Assembly (NCBI GenBank): GCA_028700625.1
Contig: JAQVSI010000005.1
Coordinates: forward strand, 1-42,652
Reading direction: 5' to 3'
Source: Candidatus Shapirobacteria bacterium
GTDB lineage: Bacteria > Patescibacteriota > Microgenomatia > UBA12405
DNA length: 42,652 nucleotides
Every line of letters begins with the position of its first letter. Position 1 is the stretch's first letter. This document shows positions 32,687 to 41,029 of this stretch, one piece after another. Below the pieces are notes generated by a model. That model worked only from the letters and a program-made list of their open reading frames with translations, ran no database searches and was not told the DNA's origin. The translations under genes and the position numbers were made by a program.

Positions 32687-34316
32687 TAAATTGTTTTTAA
32701 TTATTATTTTTTTTATTTCGTTTTTCTTAAGATTTTATAAAGTAGGGAAATACCCCACTTTGCTTTGGGACGAAGCCGCTATTGGCTACAACGCTTATTC
32801 TCTTATTGAAACAGGCAAAGATGAATATGGCAAAACCTTACCAATTATTTTTAAGTCTTTTGGAGATTACAAACCAGGATTTTATATTTATTTAGCGGCT
32901 CCATTTATTAAAATCTTTGGATTAAATGCCACTGCCACCAGATTACCATCTGTTTTATTGGGGTCATTATTGCCAATTTTGATTTATTTTTTAATTAAAG
33001 AAATAAATCCAAAAGCTCACAAAACTGCCATTATTGCTGCTATTATTACTGTTTTCAATCCTTATTCAATTCATTTTTCTCGTGGTGCTTGGGAAAGTAA
33101 TGTTCTAACTTTTGAATTAGTTTTAGCCGCTTTTCTTTTCTTTAAATACATCAACAAAAAATCAAACAAATATTTATTATTTTCAGCTATCACTTTTGGA
33201 TTAACTCTTTTCACCTATCAAGCCGGTAAAATGATTAGTCTTTTTCTAATTGTTATTTTGTTTTTAACAAACTTAAGTATTGTCAATCTAAAAAATATTA
33301 AAAATTTATTTTTAAATTTTGTTTTTCCTCTTTTTCTTTTTTCTCTACCAATACTCTATGGTCTGTTTTTTTCCAGCAATGCTAATCGTTTAAAGGTTGT
33401 TAGTCTTTTTTCTTATCCTAGACCGACTCAAGAATCAATTATCATTAAAAATGAGAGTAATCAATTAGATTATGATCTTTTTCATAATCAATTTGTTTTT
33501 TTTGGACGTAACTTTTTACTTCGTTATTTCAATCATTTTTCACCAAGATTTTTAGCTTTTGAAGGTGATTGGCAAAGTCCACGTCATTCAGCTCCTTATG
33601 TCGGAGTTATTCTTTATCCAAGTCTTATTTTTTTAATTATTGGCATCTTTTTTGCCTTAAGTCGACAAAAAATTGATAAATTAGGTATTTTCTTTTTCCT
33701 CTGGCTTATTGTTGCTCCACTTCCTTCCGCTCTTACTAGAGATATTGTTCAATCATTAAGATCCATGTCTTTTTCTATTCCTTTAATATATTTTATTTCT
33801 GTTGGCATCTATGTTGTTGTAAATAAATATAAAAACATCTTTGTTTATAGTCTAATTATTGGTGCTTATTTAGTTTCTTTCTTTTATTATTCTGATCTTT
33901 ATTTAAATCATATGATCAAAAAAAATCCAGACGAATTTCTCTATGGCTATCAACAATCAATGGATTATATAGTCAAAAATCAAAGCAAATATAAAAATAT
34001 AACCATAAGTGATTATTACGGCCAAGCTTATATTTTTTACCTTTTTTATTCCAAATATCCACCACAACTTTATCAACAACAAGCCAAATTAGTAGAAAAT
34101 TCATCAGGTGACACTGGAAAAGTTGAACAAATCGATAATATTAAATTTACTACGCCAGATTATAATGTAATTAAAAGCCAACCATCATCTCTGGCTATTT
34201 TTAATTATAATGAAATTTATCGTCAATCAATCGATAAATCGGATTATTTTAAAGATTTTTTACCACTAAGTCCTATCAATAATATTTCCACTTTCTATGC
34301 CTACCAAAATCAATAA
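32673..34316 (+). CDS. GT-C membrane glycosyltransferase (GT39/ArnT-like), tandem copy 2
   Basis: This 547-residue paralogue has LLWDEAAIGYNAYSLIETGKDEYG (D33-E34), KSFGDYKPGFYIYLAAPF and FSRGAWESNVLTFEL, an exterior segment that is nearly repeated in copy 3 (FSRGAWESSAALSF). Late in the protein are SPRFLAFEGDWQSPRHSAPYVG and the YGYQQSMDYI domain. There are about 11-12 helices. The FSRGAWES segment fits a donor or acceptor site shared by copies 2 and 3, while copy 1 has FTSRAVFQST instead. The start lies 14 nt inside copy 1. Function as for copy 1, with the sugar unknown. Confidence 0.88.
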   Translation: MTKSNKLFLIIIFFISFFLRFYKVGKYPTLLWDEAAIGYNAYSLIETGKDEYGKTLPIIFKSFGDYKPGFYIYLAAPFIKIFGLNATATRLPSVLLGSLLPILIYFLIKEINPKAHKTAIIAAIITVFNPYSIHFSRGAWESNVLTFELVLAAFLFFKYINKKSNKYLLFSAITFGLTLFTYQAGKMISLFLIVILFLTNLSIVNLKNIKNLFLNFVFPLFLFSLPILYGLFFSSNANRLKVVSLFSYPRPTQESIIIKNESNQLDYDLFHNQFVFFGRNFLLRYFNHFSPRFLAFEGDWQSPRHSAPYVGVILYPSLIFLIIGIFFALSRQKIDKLGIFFFLWLIVAPLPSALTRDIVQSLRSMSFSIPLIYFISVGIYVVVNKYKNIFVYSLIIGAYLVSFFYYSDLYLNHMIKKNPDEFLYGYQQSMDYIVKNQSKYKNITISDYYGQAYIFYLFYSKYPPQLYQQQAKLVENSSGDTGKVEQIDNIKFTTPDYNVIKSQPSSLAIFNYNEIYRQSIDKSDYFKDFLPLSPINNISTFYAYQNQ

Positions 34317-35919
34317 AATACCATTAATAATAATTCTTATTATTGCCTTTTTAATTAGGTTTATTAATTTAGACAATACTCCTGCTTTAAATCCAGATGA
34401 AGCCGCTCTAGGATATAATGTTTATTCTCTTCTCCAGACTGGCAAAGACGAACATGGTATTTCTTGGCCTCTTCATTTCAAATCTTTTGGTGATTTTAAA
34501 CCAGGTGGTTATGTATATCTGGCCATGCCTTTTATAAAAATTTTAGGTCTTAATACTTTTGCTGTTCGTCTTCCAAATTTAATTCTTTCTCTTTTAACCA
34601 TTTTATTTTTATATAAATTAGTATTACTTCTTTCAAAATCAAACAAACTAGCCCTTTTAAGTGCCCTAGTTTTAACTTTTTCTCCTTGGCATATTCACTT
34701 TAGTCGTGGTGCCTGGGAATCTTCAGCCGCTCTTTCTTTCGTTGTCATCGGCACCTATTTTTTCTTCAAATCAATTAAAGAAAAATTTATCTTAAATTTT
34801 AGTCTTTTTGTTGTTTTTTATATTCTATCTTTGTATATCTATCATTCAGCCAGATTAATTGCCCCTGTTTTAGCCTTAACTTTAATTATTCTTTATTTTA
34901 AAAATTTAGTTAAAAAACTACCTCAAATATTAATTCCTATCGTTTTTGGTATCATTTTGGCACTACCAGTAGTGTTTTCATTTTTAAACAATGGTGGAAC
35001 CCAACGTCTTGGCGGGGTTGGTTTAACTGCCGATCAGGGTCCAATTTGGCGAGCAAATGAACTTATCAATCAACACGGTAACACTAAATTGATAAACAGA
35101 ATAATGCACAACAAAAGACTTCTTTATTTAATTTCTTGGGGACAAAAATATACCTCTCATTTTGATTTAAATTTTTTAAGTATCAATGGTGATGAAGTTC
35201 CTCGTTCAAAAGTTCCTGAAATGGGTCAAATCCACCTAATAGAACTTCCATTCTTAATTCTCGGTCTAATCTTTTTATTAAAATCGACGATCTACAATCG
35301 ACGATCCAAGATCTTTTTTATTGCTTTTTTACTGATAGCTCCTATCGCTTCTTCATTAACCTTCCAAGCTCCCTCAGCCCTAAGAGCTCTTTTAATGGTT
35401 ATTCCAATTTCTATTTTAATTGCCAATGGTATTTATTTTTTCTTTAGTTTAATAAAAAATAAGAAATTATTAAAGTTAATTTCCATTATATTCATAATTA
35501 TCTATGTTTATTTTATTGCTTATTATTTAGATTCTTATTTTATTCATTATGCTAAAAGATATCCTTTTGCTTGGCAATATGGTTTTGATAAATTGGTTCC
35601 ATATTTAGAACAAGAAAAAAGTAAATATAATCAAGTTTATGTTACTAACAAGTACGATCAACCCTACATTCTTTTTCTTTTTTATTCTAAATATTCACCA
35701 CAACTTATTCAAAAAGAAATAAAATTAACTCCACCAGATAATTTTGGTTTTTCTACTGTTTTAAACTTTGACAAATACAATTTTCAAAAGATTGAATGGG
35801 ATAAAATTCCCTCAAATTCATTGGTTGTAACTAGTGATGAAAATGTTCCAATTGAACCTGCAAAAATTATTAATTTCCCAAATGGTCAACCAGGGTTTAA
35901 AATTTACTCAAAGTTATGA
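34297..35919 (+). CDS. GT-C membrane glycosyltransferase (GT39/ArnT-like), tandem copy 3
   Basis: This 540-residue paralogue has ALNPDEAALGYNVYSLLQTGKDEHG (D34-E35), KSFGDFKPGGYVYLAMPF, FSRGAWESSAALSF and FLSINGDEVPRSKVPEMGQIH. The C-terminal domain has YGFDKLVPYLEQ and VTNKYDQPYILFLFYSKYSPQL, close to copy 2. The ATCTAxx heptads (35283-35317) encode STIYNRRSKIF in a predicted cytoplasmic loop (about residues 329-341), where copy 2 has the unrelated ALSRQKIDKLGIF. The start overlaps copy 2 by 20 nt, and the TGA overlaps the next ATG. Confidence 0.88.
   Translation: MPTKINKIPLIIILIIAFLIRFINLDNTPALNPDEAALGYNVYSLLQTGKDEHGISWPLHFKSFGDFKPGGYVYLAMPFIKILGLNTFAVRLPNLILSLLTILFLYKLVLLLSKSNKLALLSALVLTFSPWHIHFSRGAWESSAALSFVVIGTYFFFKSIKEKFILNFSLFVVFYILSLYIYHSARLIAPVLALTLIILYFKNLVKKLPQILIPIVFGIILALPVVFSFLNNGGTQRLGGVGLTADQGPIWRANELINQHGNTKLINRIMHNKRLLYLISWGQKYTSHFDLNFLSINGDEVPRSKVPEMGQIHLIELPFLILGLIFLLKSTIYNRRSKIFFIAFLLIAPIASSLTFQAPSALRALLMVIPISILIANGIYFFFSLIKNKKLLKLISIIFIIIYVYFIAYYLDSYFIHYAKRYPFAWQYGFDKLVPYLEQEKSKYNQVYVTNKYDQPYILFLFYSKYSPQLIQKEIKLTPPDNFGFSTVLNFDKYNFQKIEWDKIPSNSLVVTSDENVPIEPAKIINFPNGQPGFKIYSKL
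35283..35317. repeat. In-frame heptanucleotide repeat (ATCTAxx type, 5 units)
   Basis: The units are ATCGACG, ATCTACA, ATCGACG, ATCCAAG and ATCTTTT. They encode TIYNRRSKIF, close to the peptide from the 16023 copy in a different, distantly related protein. This supports shared DNA origin over shared protein ancestry. Confidence 0.78.
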
Positions 35920-36743
35920 AAAACCAAAAAAGAAAAATATCTGTTGCTATCGCTACTTATAATGAAGAAAACAATATTGAAAAATGCCTAAAAGCTGTTT
36001 TTGATTGGGTTGATGAAATAGTTATTGCCGATGGCAGCTCTCAAGATAAGACCGTTGAAATTGCTTCAAAATTCAAAAATGTAAAAATAATCAAAACCAC
36101 AAATAAAGAAGTTTTTCATATCAATAAAAATATGGCCATTGATGCTTGTACTGGCGATTGGATACTTCAATTAGACGCCGACGAAATAGTTTCTGTTGAG
36201 CTTAAAAAAGAAATTGAAAATATTTTGTCTAAAGATCCTAAAAATATAAAAGAAAATGGTTTTTGGATCAATCGAAAAAATTACTTTTTAGGAACCTTTC
36301 TTAAAAAAGGTGGTCAATATCCAGACGCTACCCCAAGATTGTTTAAAAACGGCAAAGGTCGACTTCCTTGTCTTGATGTTCATGAACAACCAAAGATAGA
36401 AGGGGAATCTGGTCATCTAAAAAACGATCTTGAGCATTATGCTGATGTCTCTTTTTCTCGCTATCTTTTAAGACATAATCGCTACACCACTTCTTATGCT
36501 AGAGAGTTTCAAGATAAAAATATCCCTATAAGTGGTTTTAGTTTTTTAAACTATTACTTTTTTAAGCCTACTTGGTGGTTTTTAATGGCTTTCTTTAGAC
36601 ATAAAGGTTTTTATGATGGATTTCCTGGTTTTGTTTTTGCTTTCTATTCTGCCCTCAGATTTCCAATTGCTTATACCAAATATTGGGAACTTCAAAAAAC
36701 CAATCGCAAAATTGATTTATCAAAAGATTGGGACAAAAAATAA
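35916..36743 (+). CDS. GT2 glycosyltransferase, WaaE-like
   Basis: This 275-residue enzyme is the clearest WaaE/KdtX-like member. It has KISVAIATYNEENNIEKCL, VDEIVIADGSSQDKT, WILQLDADEIVSVELKKEI (DxD), FLKKGGQYPDATPRLFK, DVHEQPKIEG and RYLLRHNRYTTSYA. The C-terminal segment (about 205-250) is hydrophobic and aromatic (FLNYYFFKPTWWFLMAFF) and probably binds the membrane. Members of this group add glucose or similar sugars to cell-surface lipids. It follows the three tandem GT-C genes and overlaps them by 4 nt. The stop overlaps the GT4 start (TAATG). Confidence 0.9.
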   Translation: MKNQKRKISVAIATYNEENNIEKCLKAVFDWVDEIVIADGSSQDKTVEIASKFKNVKIIKTTNKEVFHINKNMAIDACTGDWILQLDADEIVSVELKKEIENILSKDPKNIKENGFWINRKNYFLGTFLKKGGQYPDATPRLFKNGKGRLPCLDVHEQPKIEGESGHLKNDLEHYADVSFSRYLLRHNRYTTSYAREFQDKNIPISGFSFLNYYFFKPTWWFLMAFFRHKGFYDGFPGFVFAFYSALRFPIAYTKYWELQKTNRKIDLSKDWDKK

Positions 36744-37822
36744 TGGCCAAAAAAATAAAAATAGCTATCGATGTTTCTCCTACTCAAGATGGTAATGCTC
36801 TTCGTGGAGTTGGTTATTACACTTCAAATTTAGTTTCCGCTCTCCAAACTGAAATCAAAACCAATCCTCTTTATAAAAATTATCAAATAGACCTAATAAC
36901 TGACATCTGCCATCTGAAATCTGAGATCTATAATTTGATCCACTATCCTTATTTCGATCCTTTTAAACTAACTTTACCTAAAAAAACCAATATTCCGACC
37001 ATTGTTACAGTTCACGACCTCATTCCTCGACAATTTAAAAAATATTTCCCAGTCGGCATTAAAGGTGAAATAAAATGGTTTATTCAAAAACATAGACTAT
37101 TAAAAGTTGATAAAATTTTAACCGTTTCCAATTACTCCAAAAATATTATCAATAAAATTACCGGGTATCCTCTACAGAATATTTTTGCCACCCACCTAGC
37201 CGCTGATTCCAGTTTTAAAGTTTTGACTGATTCAAAAAAACTAAAAGAAATCCAAAAAAAATATAAATTACCCAATAAATTTGTTCTATTTGTCGGTGAT
37301 ATTAATTGGAATAAAAATATTCCAACTCTAGTTAACGCTTGTTTAAAATTAAAATACCCTTTAGTCATTGTCGGCTCTTCAGCCACTAAAAAAGATGTTC
37401 CCAATCATCCTTGGACTCAAGATCTTCTTTGGCTTCAATCTCAAAAATCACCAAATTTGATTTTAACTGGTTTTGTTCCAGATGAAGATTTACCAATAAT
37501 TTTTAATTTAGCTACGCTCTATTGCCAACCTTCTTTTGCTGAAGGCTTTGGTCTTCCTCTTGTTCAAGCTATGTCCTCTGGTTGTCCAGTCGTTTACAGT
37601 CAAGATTCTTGTTTAGATGAAATAATGGAATCTAATGGTCTTAAATTTAATCCTCACTCCCAAAAAGATTTAGAAAAAAAATTAGAACAGTTTTGGATTA
37701 ATAAAGAATTACGACAAAAATATATTAATCTTGGTCTAATCCGCGCCAAAAGTTTTGATTGGAAAAACACTGCCATTCAAACCCTTGCTCTTTATAATTT
37801 GACCTTATCAAATGAAAAATAG
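36743..37822 (+). CDS. GT4 glycosyltransferase (GT-B), mannosyltransferase-like
   Basis: This 359-residue enzyme starts at the ATG overlapping the upstream stop (TAATG). A TTG five codons earlier lies within the GT2 gene. It has IAIDVSPTQDGNALRGVGYYTSNLV, the phosphate-binding loop GVGYY, VHDLIPRQF, VSNYSKNII, FVLFVGDINWNKN, LTGFVPDEDLPIIF, and the donor site PSFAEGFGLPLVQAMSSGCPVV (E-G-F-G-x-P-x-x-E/Q type, with Q in place of the usual second Glu). The ATCTxxx heptads (36905-36939) encode DICHLKSEIYNLI (about 55-67), just before the conserved HYPYFDPF. Likely a cytoplasmic hexosyltransferase. Donor unknown. Confidence 0.87.
   Translation: MAKKIKIAIDVSPTQDGNALRGVGYYTSNLVSALQTEIKTNPLYKNYQIDLITDICHLKSEIYNLIHYPYFDPFKLTLPKKTNIPTIVTVHDLIPRQFKKYFPVGIKGEIKWFIQKHRLLKVDKILTVSNYSKNIINKITGYPLQNIFATHLAADSSFKVLTDSKKLKEIQKKYKLPNKFVLFVGDINWNKNIPTLVNACLKLKYPLVIVGSSATKKDVPNHPWTQDLLWLQSQKSPNLILTGFVPDEDLPIIFNLATLYCQPSFAEGFGLPLVQAMSSGCPVVYSQDSCLDEIMESNGLKFNPHSQKDLEKKLEQFWINKELRQKYINLGLIRAKSFDWKNTAIQTLALYNLTLSNEK
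36905..36939. repeat. In-frame heptanucleotide repeat (ATCTGAA/ATCTAxx type, 5 units)
   Basis: The units ATCTGCC, ATCTGAA, ATCTGAG, ATCTATA and ATTTGAT lie within the GT4 gene and keep the frame. This is the only clear ATCT-type copy in a soluble protein here. Confidence 0.75.
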
Positions 37823-38615
37823 TAATCATTTTTTATCAGTCATAATTCCTGTTTACAAACAAGAAAAGACTATTAAAAAAGATCTTAAACTTATTGACAA
37901 AACTCTTCAACAAATTCGTTATAACTATGAAATTATAGCTATTGTTGATGGTACCACTATCGATAATTCTTTAAAAGAAATCAAAAAATTAAAACTCAAA
38001 AATTTAAAGGTTTTCGGTTACAAAAACAATCATGGTAAAGGTTACGCTATTCGCTATGGTATGGCTAAAACAAAAGGGGATTATATCGCTTTTATAGATT
38101 CAGGTATGGAAATAGACCCAAACGGAATTTCTCTCATTCTAGAGCATATGGAATGGTACGACGCAGACATTATTGTTGCCTCAAAACGTCATCCAGCTTC
38201 AAAGGTCAATTATCCAGTTGATCGAAAAATAATCAGTCTAGGGGCTTTTCTAATCGCTAGATTTTTATTAGGAATTAATGTTCACGATACCCAAGCTGGT
38301 TTAAAGATATTTAAAAGAGAAGTTTTAATTAAAGTTCTTCCTCGTCTTTTAGTTAAAAACTATGCCTTTGATCTAGAAATTTTATCAGTCGCCAACAGAT
38401 TAGGTTTTACTAGAATTTATGAATCTCCAATAAAATTAAATTATGCCTTTGATAGTCTAACTCACGCTACTGGTCTTAAAACAATTTACAGTTGTTTTAT
38501 AGATGCCATGGCTGTTTTCTACCGATTAAGAATTTTAAACTATTACGACGATAAAAATAAAAGAAAATGGATTTACAATCCAGAATTAGAAATGAGAATT
38601 AACACTGGAAAATAG
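37812..38615 (+). CDS. GT2 glycosyltransferase, DPM1-like, with altered DxD
   Basis: This 267-residue GT-A protein of the polyprenyl-phosphate-sugar synthase type has FLSVIIPVYKQEKTI, IAIVDGTTIDNS, NHGKGYAIRYGM, VASKRHPASKVNYP, DTQAGLKIFKR and FDLEILSVANRLGF. The metal site expected to read D-A-D reads FIDSGMEIDP: D96 is kept, but the second Asp is Gly (98), with E100 and D102 nearby. It may coordinate metal differently or be less active. The soluble enzyme has no C-terminal helices. It overlaps the GT4 gene by 11 nt. It could supply a third lipid-linked sugar for the GT-C set. Confidence 0.83.
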   Translation: MKNSNHFLSVIIPVYKQEKTIKKDLKLIDKTLQQIRYNYEIIAIVDGTTIDNSLKEIKKLKLKNLKVFGYKNNHGKGYAIRYGMAKTKGDYIAFIDSGMEIDPNGISLILEHMEWYDADIIVASKRHPASKVNYPVDRKIISLGAFLIARFLLGINVHDTQAGLKIFKREVLIKVLPRLLVKNYAFDLEILSVANRLGFTRIYESPIKLNYAFDSLTHATGLKTIYSCFIDAMAVFYRLRILNYYDDKNKRKWIYNPELEMRINTGK

Positions 38616-38617
38616 TA

Positions 38618-39598
38618 ATGAAAACACCAATTTTTTCAATTATTATTCCAGTTCGAAAAAGCAATCCTTATCTTGAAGAAACTTTAATTAAACTGAAAAA
38701 ACAATCAGTTGATAATTTTGAAATTTTAGTTATTACCGATGAAGTTTCAGATTCGGCAAATCCTTCGGAAAAAAGAAACTTAGGTGCAAAAAATGCAAAA
38801 GGTGACTATCTGGTTTTTTTCGACGACGATTCTTATCCTAATAAAAACTATTTTAAAAATGCTTTTAATTTAGTTAATAAAAATTCAAAATTTGCTGCTT
38901 TTTGTGGCCCTTGTCTTACTCCTCCAAAAGATGATTTATTCAAACAAGCCTCTGGTTTGGTTTGGTCAAGCTGGTTAGGCAGTGGTGGTGCTGGTCTTTA
39001 TCGAAATAGTATTCAACCTGCTCGTTTTGTTGATGATTACCCAAGTGTTAATTTAATCGTCAAAAAAGAAGATTTTGATTCAGTGGGTGGTTTCAATACT
39101 TCTTTTTGGCCAGGTGAAGACACTGTTCTTTGTTTAAATTTAGTTAAAAAACTTAATAAAAAAATTTTTTACCATCCGTCTCTTGTCGTCTATCACCATA
39201 GAAGATCAGTTATTATTCCTCATCTTCAACAAATCACTCGTTATGCCATTCAAAGAGGTTTCTTTGTTAAAAAGTTTCCTGAAACCAGTTTTAAAATTGG
39301 CTATTTTATTCCCACTCTTTTTTCTTTTTACATGATTTTATTTTTGATAAATAAAATATTTTTACATCAATTTTTATTAAATTTTCCATTATATATATAC
39401 ATATCTATATTAATAACAACATTTATTAAATTTATTTTTGATGGTAAAAATTTAATAATTTCTTTATTAGCTACAATCACCATACCTCTTACTCATTTTT
39501 ACTACGGTATACTATTTCTACATGGTTTATCAAAAAAAGAAGTCAAATTTAAAGCCCATGCTTTCGACAAAAAAACCGGAAAATATATTGGCGGTTAA
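38618..39598 (+). CDS. GT2 glycosyltransferase with C-terminal membrane domain
   Basis: This 326-residue protein has a GT-A domain (about 1-215) with FSIIIPVRKSNPYLEETL, RNLGAKNAKGDYLVFFDDDSYP (DxD), FVDDYPSVNLIVKKEDFDSVGGFN, FWPGEDTVLC and the H-H-R-R segment typical of membrane GT2 enzymes. It is followed by three or four helices (about 228-310) and a basic tail. It probably adds sugar to a lipid-linked acceptor at the inner membrane face, and some proteins of this layout also export the product. It begins 2 nt after the previous stop, and its end overlaps the radical SAM gene by about 41 nt, the longest overlap in the window. Confidence 0.86.
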   Translation: MKTPIFSIIIPVRKSNPYLEETLIKLKKQSVDNFEILVITDEVSDSANPSEKRNLGAKNAKGDYLVFFDDDSYPNKNYFKNAFNLVNKNSKFAAFCGPCLTPPKDDLFKQASGLVWSSWLGSGGAGLYRNSIQPARFVDDYPSVNLIVKKEDFDSVGGFNTSFWPGEDTVLCLNLVKKLNKKIFYHPSLVVYHHRRSVIIPHLQQITRYAIQRGFFVKKFPETSFKIGYFIPTLFSFYMILFLINKIFLHQFLLNFPLYIYISILITTFIKFIFDGKNLIISLLATITIPLTHFYYGILFLHGLSKKEVKFKAHAFDKKTGKYIGG

Positions 39599-41027
39599 AT
39601 CTGTTTCTATTTCATATCCACCCCTAGAGTCTGAAAAAGGTTCCGCTTTTTTGTCTCAAAACCGTCAATTTCAATGGACAAACACTGGCAATGTCATTTA
39701 TCCAATTATTCCAGCCTATGCGGCCACTTTTTTAAAAACTAAAGGTCTAAAAATATTTTGGGATGATGCTATTGCCGAGAAACTGACTTACAAAGATTGG
39801 TTTAAACGAATTTTAAAAAATAAACCAGACATTGTTGTTATTGAAACCAAAACCCCAGTAATCAAACGACATTGGAAAATAATCAATGAATTAAAAAAAG
39901 AAAGTTTAAAGTTCAAAAATTGGAAATTAAAAATTATTCTCATGGGCGACCATGTCACTGCTCTTCCAAAAGAATCAATTAAAAATTGTAAAGTTGACTA
40001 CATTTTAATTGGTGGAGATTATGATTTTTTATTAGATGAACTAATTACTCTAATCAACAACAAAGAAGCTCCAAAAGATAAAATTTTTAAAAGCCAAAAA
40101 AAATATGATTTAAATTCCTTGCCAATCATCGACAGAAAATTAACCCAATGGCAACTCTACGCCTACAACAATACTAATTATAAATACAAACCTGGTTCTT
40201 ATATAATGTCCGGTCGTGATTGTTGGTGGGGACGTTGCAAATTCTGCTCTTGGTGCACGCTTTTTCCAGGAAAAAATTTCCGTCATTTCTCTGTTAAACA
40301 TACTATAAATGAAATAGAAAACTTAGTTTACAATTTTGGTATCAAAGAGATTTTTGATGATTCAGGCACTCTTCCAATTGGCCCTTGGCTAAAAGAATTA
40401 TGCAATGAATTAATAAAAAGAGGATTAAGTAAAAAGGTAAAAATAGGCTGTAATATGCGTTTTGGAGCTCTTTCTTTAGCTGAGTATCAACTAATGCATC
40501 AAGCTGGTTTTCGTTTTGTTTTGTACGGTCTAGAATCAGCCAATCAAAAAACTTTAGATTTTGTCAATAAAAACGAAAAGACTAATTTTGCCATAGAAAC
40601 TCTCAAAATTGCCAAAATTGCCAAAATTGAACCACATGTTACTGTCATGATTGGTTATCCAAACGAAACCAAATCTGATGCCAATAAAACCCTCAATTTA
40701 GCTAGAAAAATCTTTAAAGAAGGTCTTGCCGACAGTCTTCAAGCCACCATTCTTATTCCTTATCCTGGCACTCCACTTTTTAAATATTGTAAAGAAAAAA
40801 ATCTACTTTTAACCACAAATTGGGATGATTTTGATATGCGTCAACCAATCATTAAATCTCCAATTTCATCTGCTGAACAAATTGAATTAGTTCAAAATTT
40901 ATTTAAAGGTATTCTTTCTCCCAAATTTATTTTTCAAAAAATTATTTCCATTCGTTCATTTTCCGACATCAAACATCTCTCCAATTATGCTATTAAATAT
41001 ATTCAAAAATTAAAAGATTTTCAATAA
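39558..41027 (+). CDS. B12-binding-domain radical SAM protein with CX4CX2C cluster
   Basis: This 489-residue protein has an N-terminal Rossmann-like cobalamin-type domain (about 12-165, with IPAYAATFLKTKGL, DIVVIETKTP, ILMGDHVTALP and VDYILIGGDYDFLLDEL). A radical SAM domain follows. Its cluster motif reads GRDCWWGRCKFCSWCTLF: C222, C227 and C230 give CX4CX2C instead of the usual CX3CX2C, with a further C233. IFDDSGTLP, YGLESANQKTL, VTVMIGYPNET and ILIPYPGTPLF are normal for the class. The B12 domain lacks a clear D-x-H-x-x-G. The ATG at 39558 is chosen to limit overlap. It may methylate or rearrange a sugar or lipid. The substrate is unknown. Confidence 0.85.
   Translation: MLSTKKPENILAVKSVSISYPPLESEKGSAFLSQNRQFQWTNTGNVIYPIIPAYAATFLKTKGLKIFWDDAIAEKLTYKDWFKRILKNKPDIVVIETKTPVIKRHWKIINELKKESLKFKNWKLKIILMGDHVTALPKESIKNCKVDYILIGGDYDFLLDELITLINNKEAPKDKIFKSQKKYDLNSLPIIDRKLTQWQLYAYNNTNYKYKPGSYIMSGRDCWWGRCKFCSWCTLFPGKNFRHFSVKHTINEIENLVYNFGIKEIFDDSGTLPIGPWLKELCNELIKRGLSKKVKIGCNMRFGALSLAEYQLMHQAGFRFVLYGLESANQKTLDFVNKNEKTNFAIETLKIAKIAKIEPHVTVMIGYPNETKSDANKTLNLARKIFKEGLADSLQATILIPYPGTPLFKYCKEKNLLLTTNWDDFDMRQPIIKSPISSAEQIELVQNLFKGILSPKFIFQKIISIRSFSDIKHLSNYAIKYIQKLKDFQ
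39903..39932. repeat. Degenerate heptanucleotide repeat in the radical SAM gene
   Basis: The run begins with AGTTTAA and AGTTCAA, then ATTGGAA and ATTAAAA. It encodes SLKFKNWKLKI (about residues 116-126), just before the conserved ILMGDHVT. The last two units match the start of the 16291 and 29825 blocks. There is a 2-nt phase slip between the halves, so the call is weaker than the others. Confidence 0.5.
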
Positions 41028-41029
41028 AG

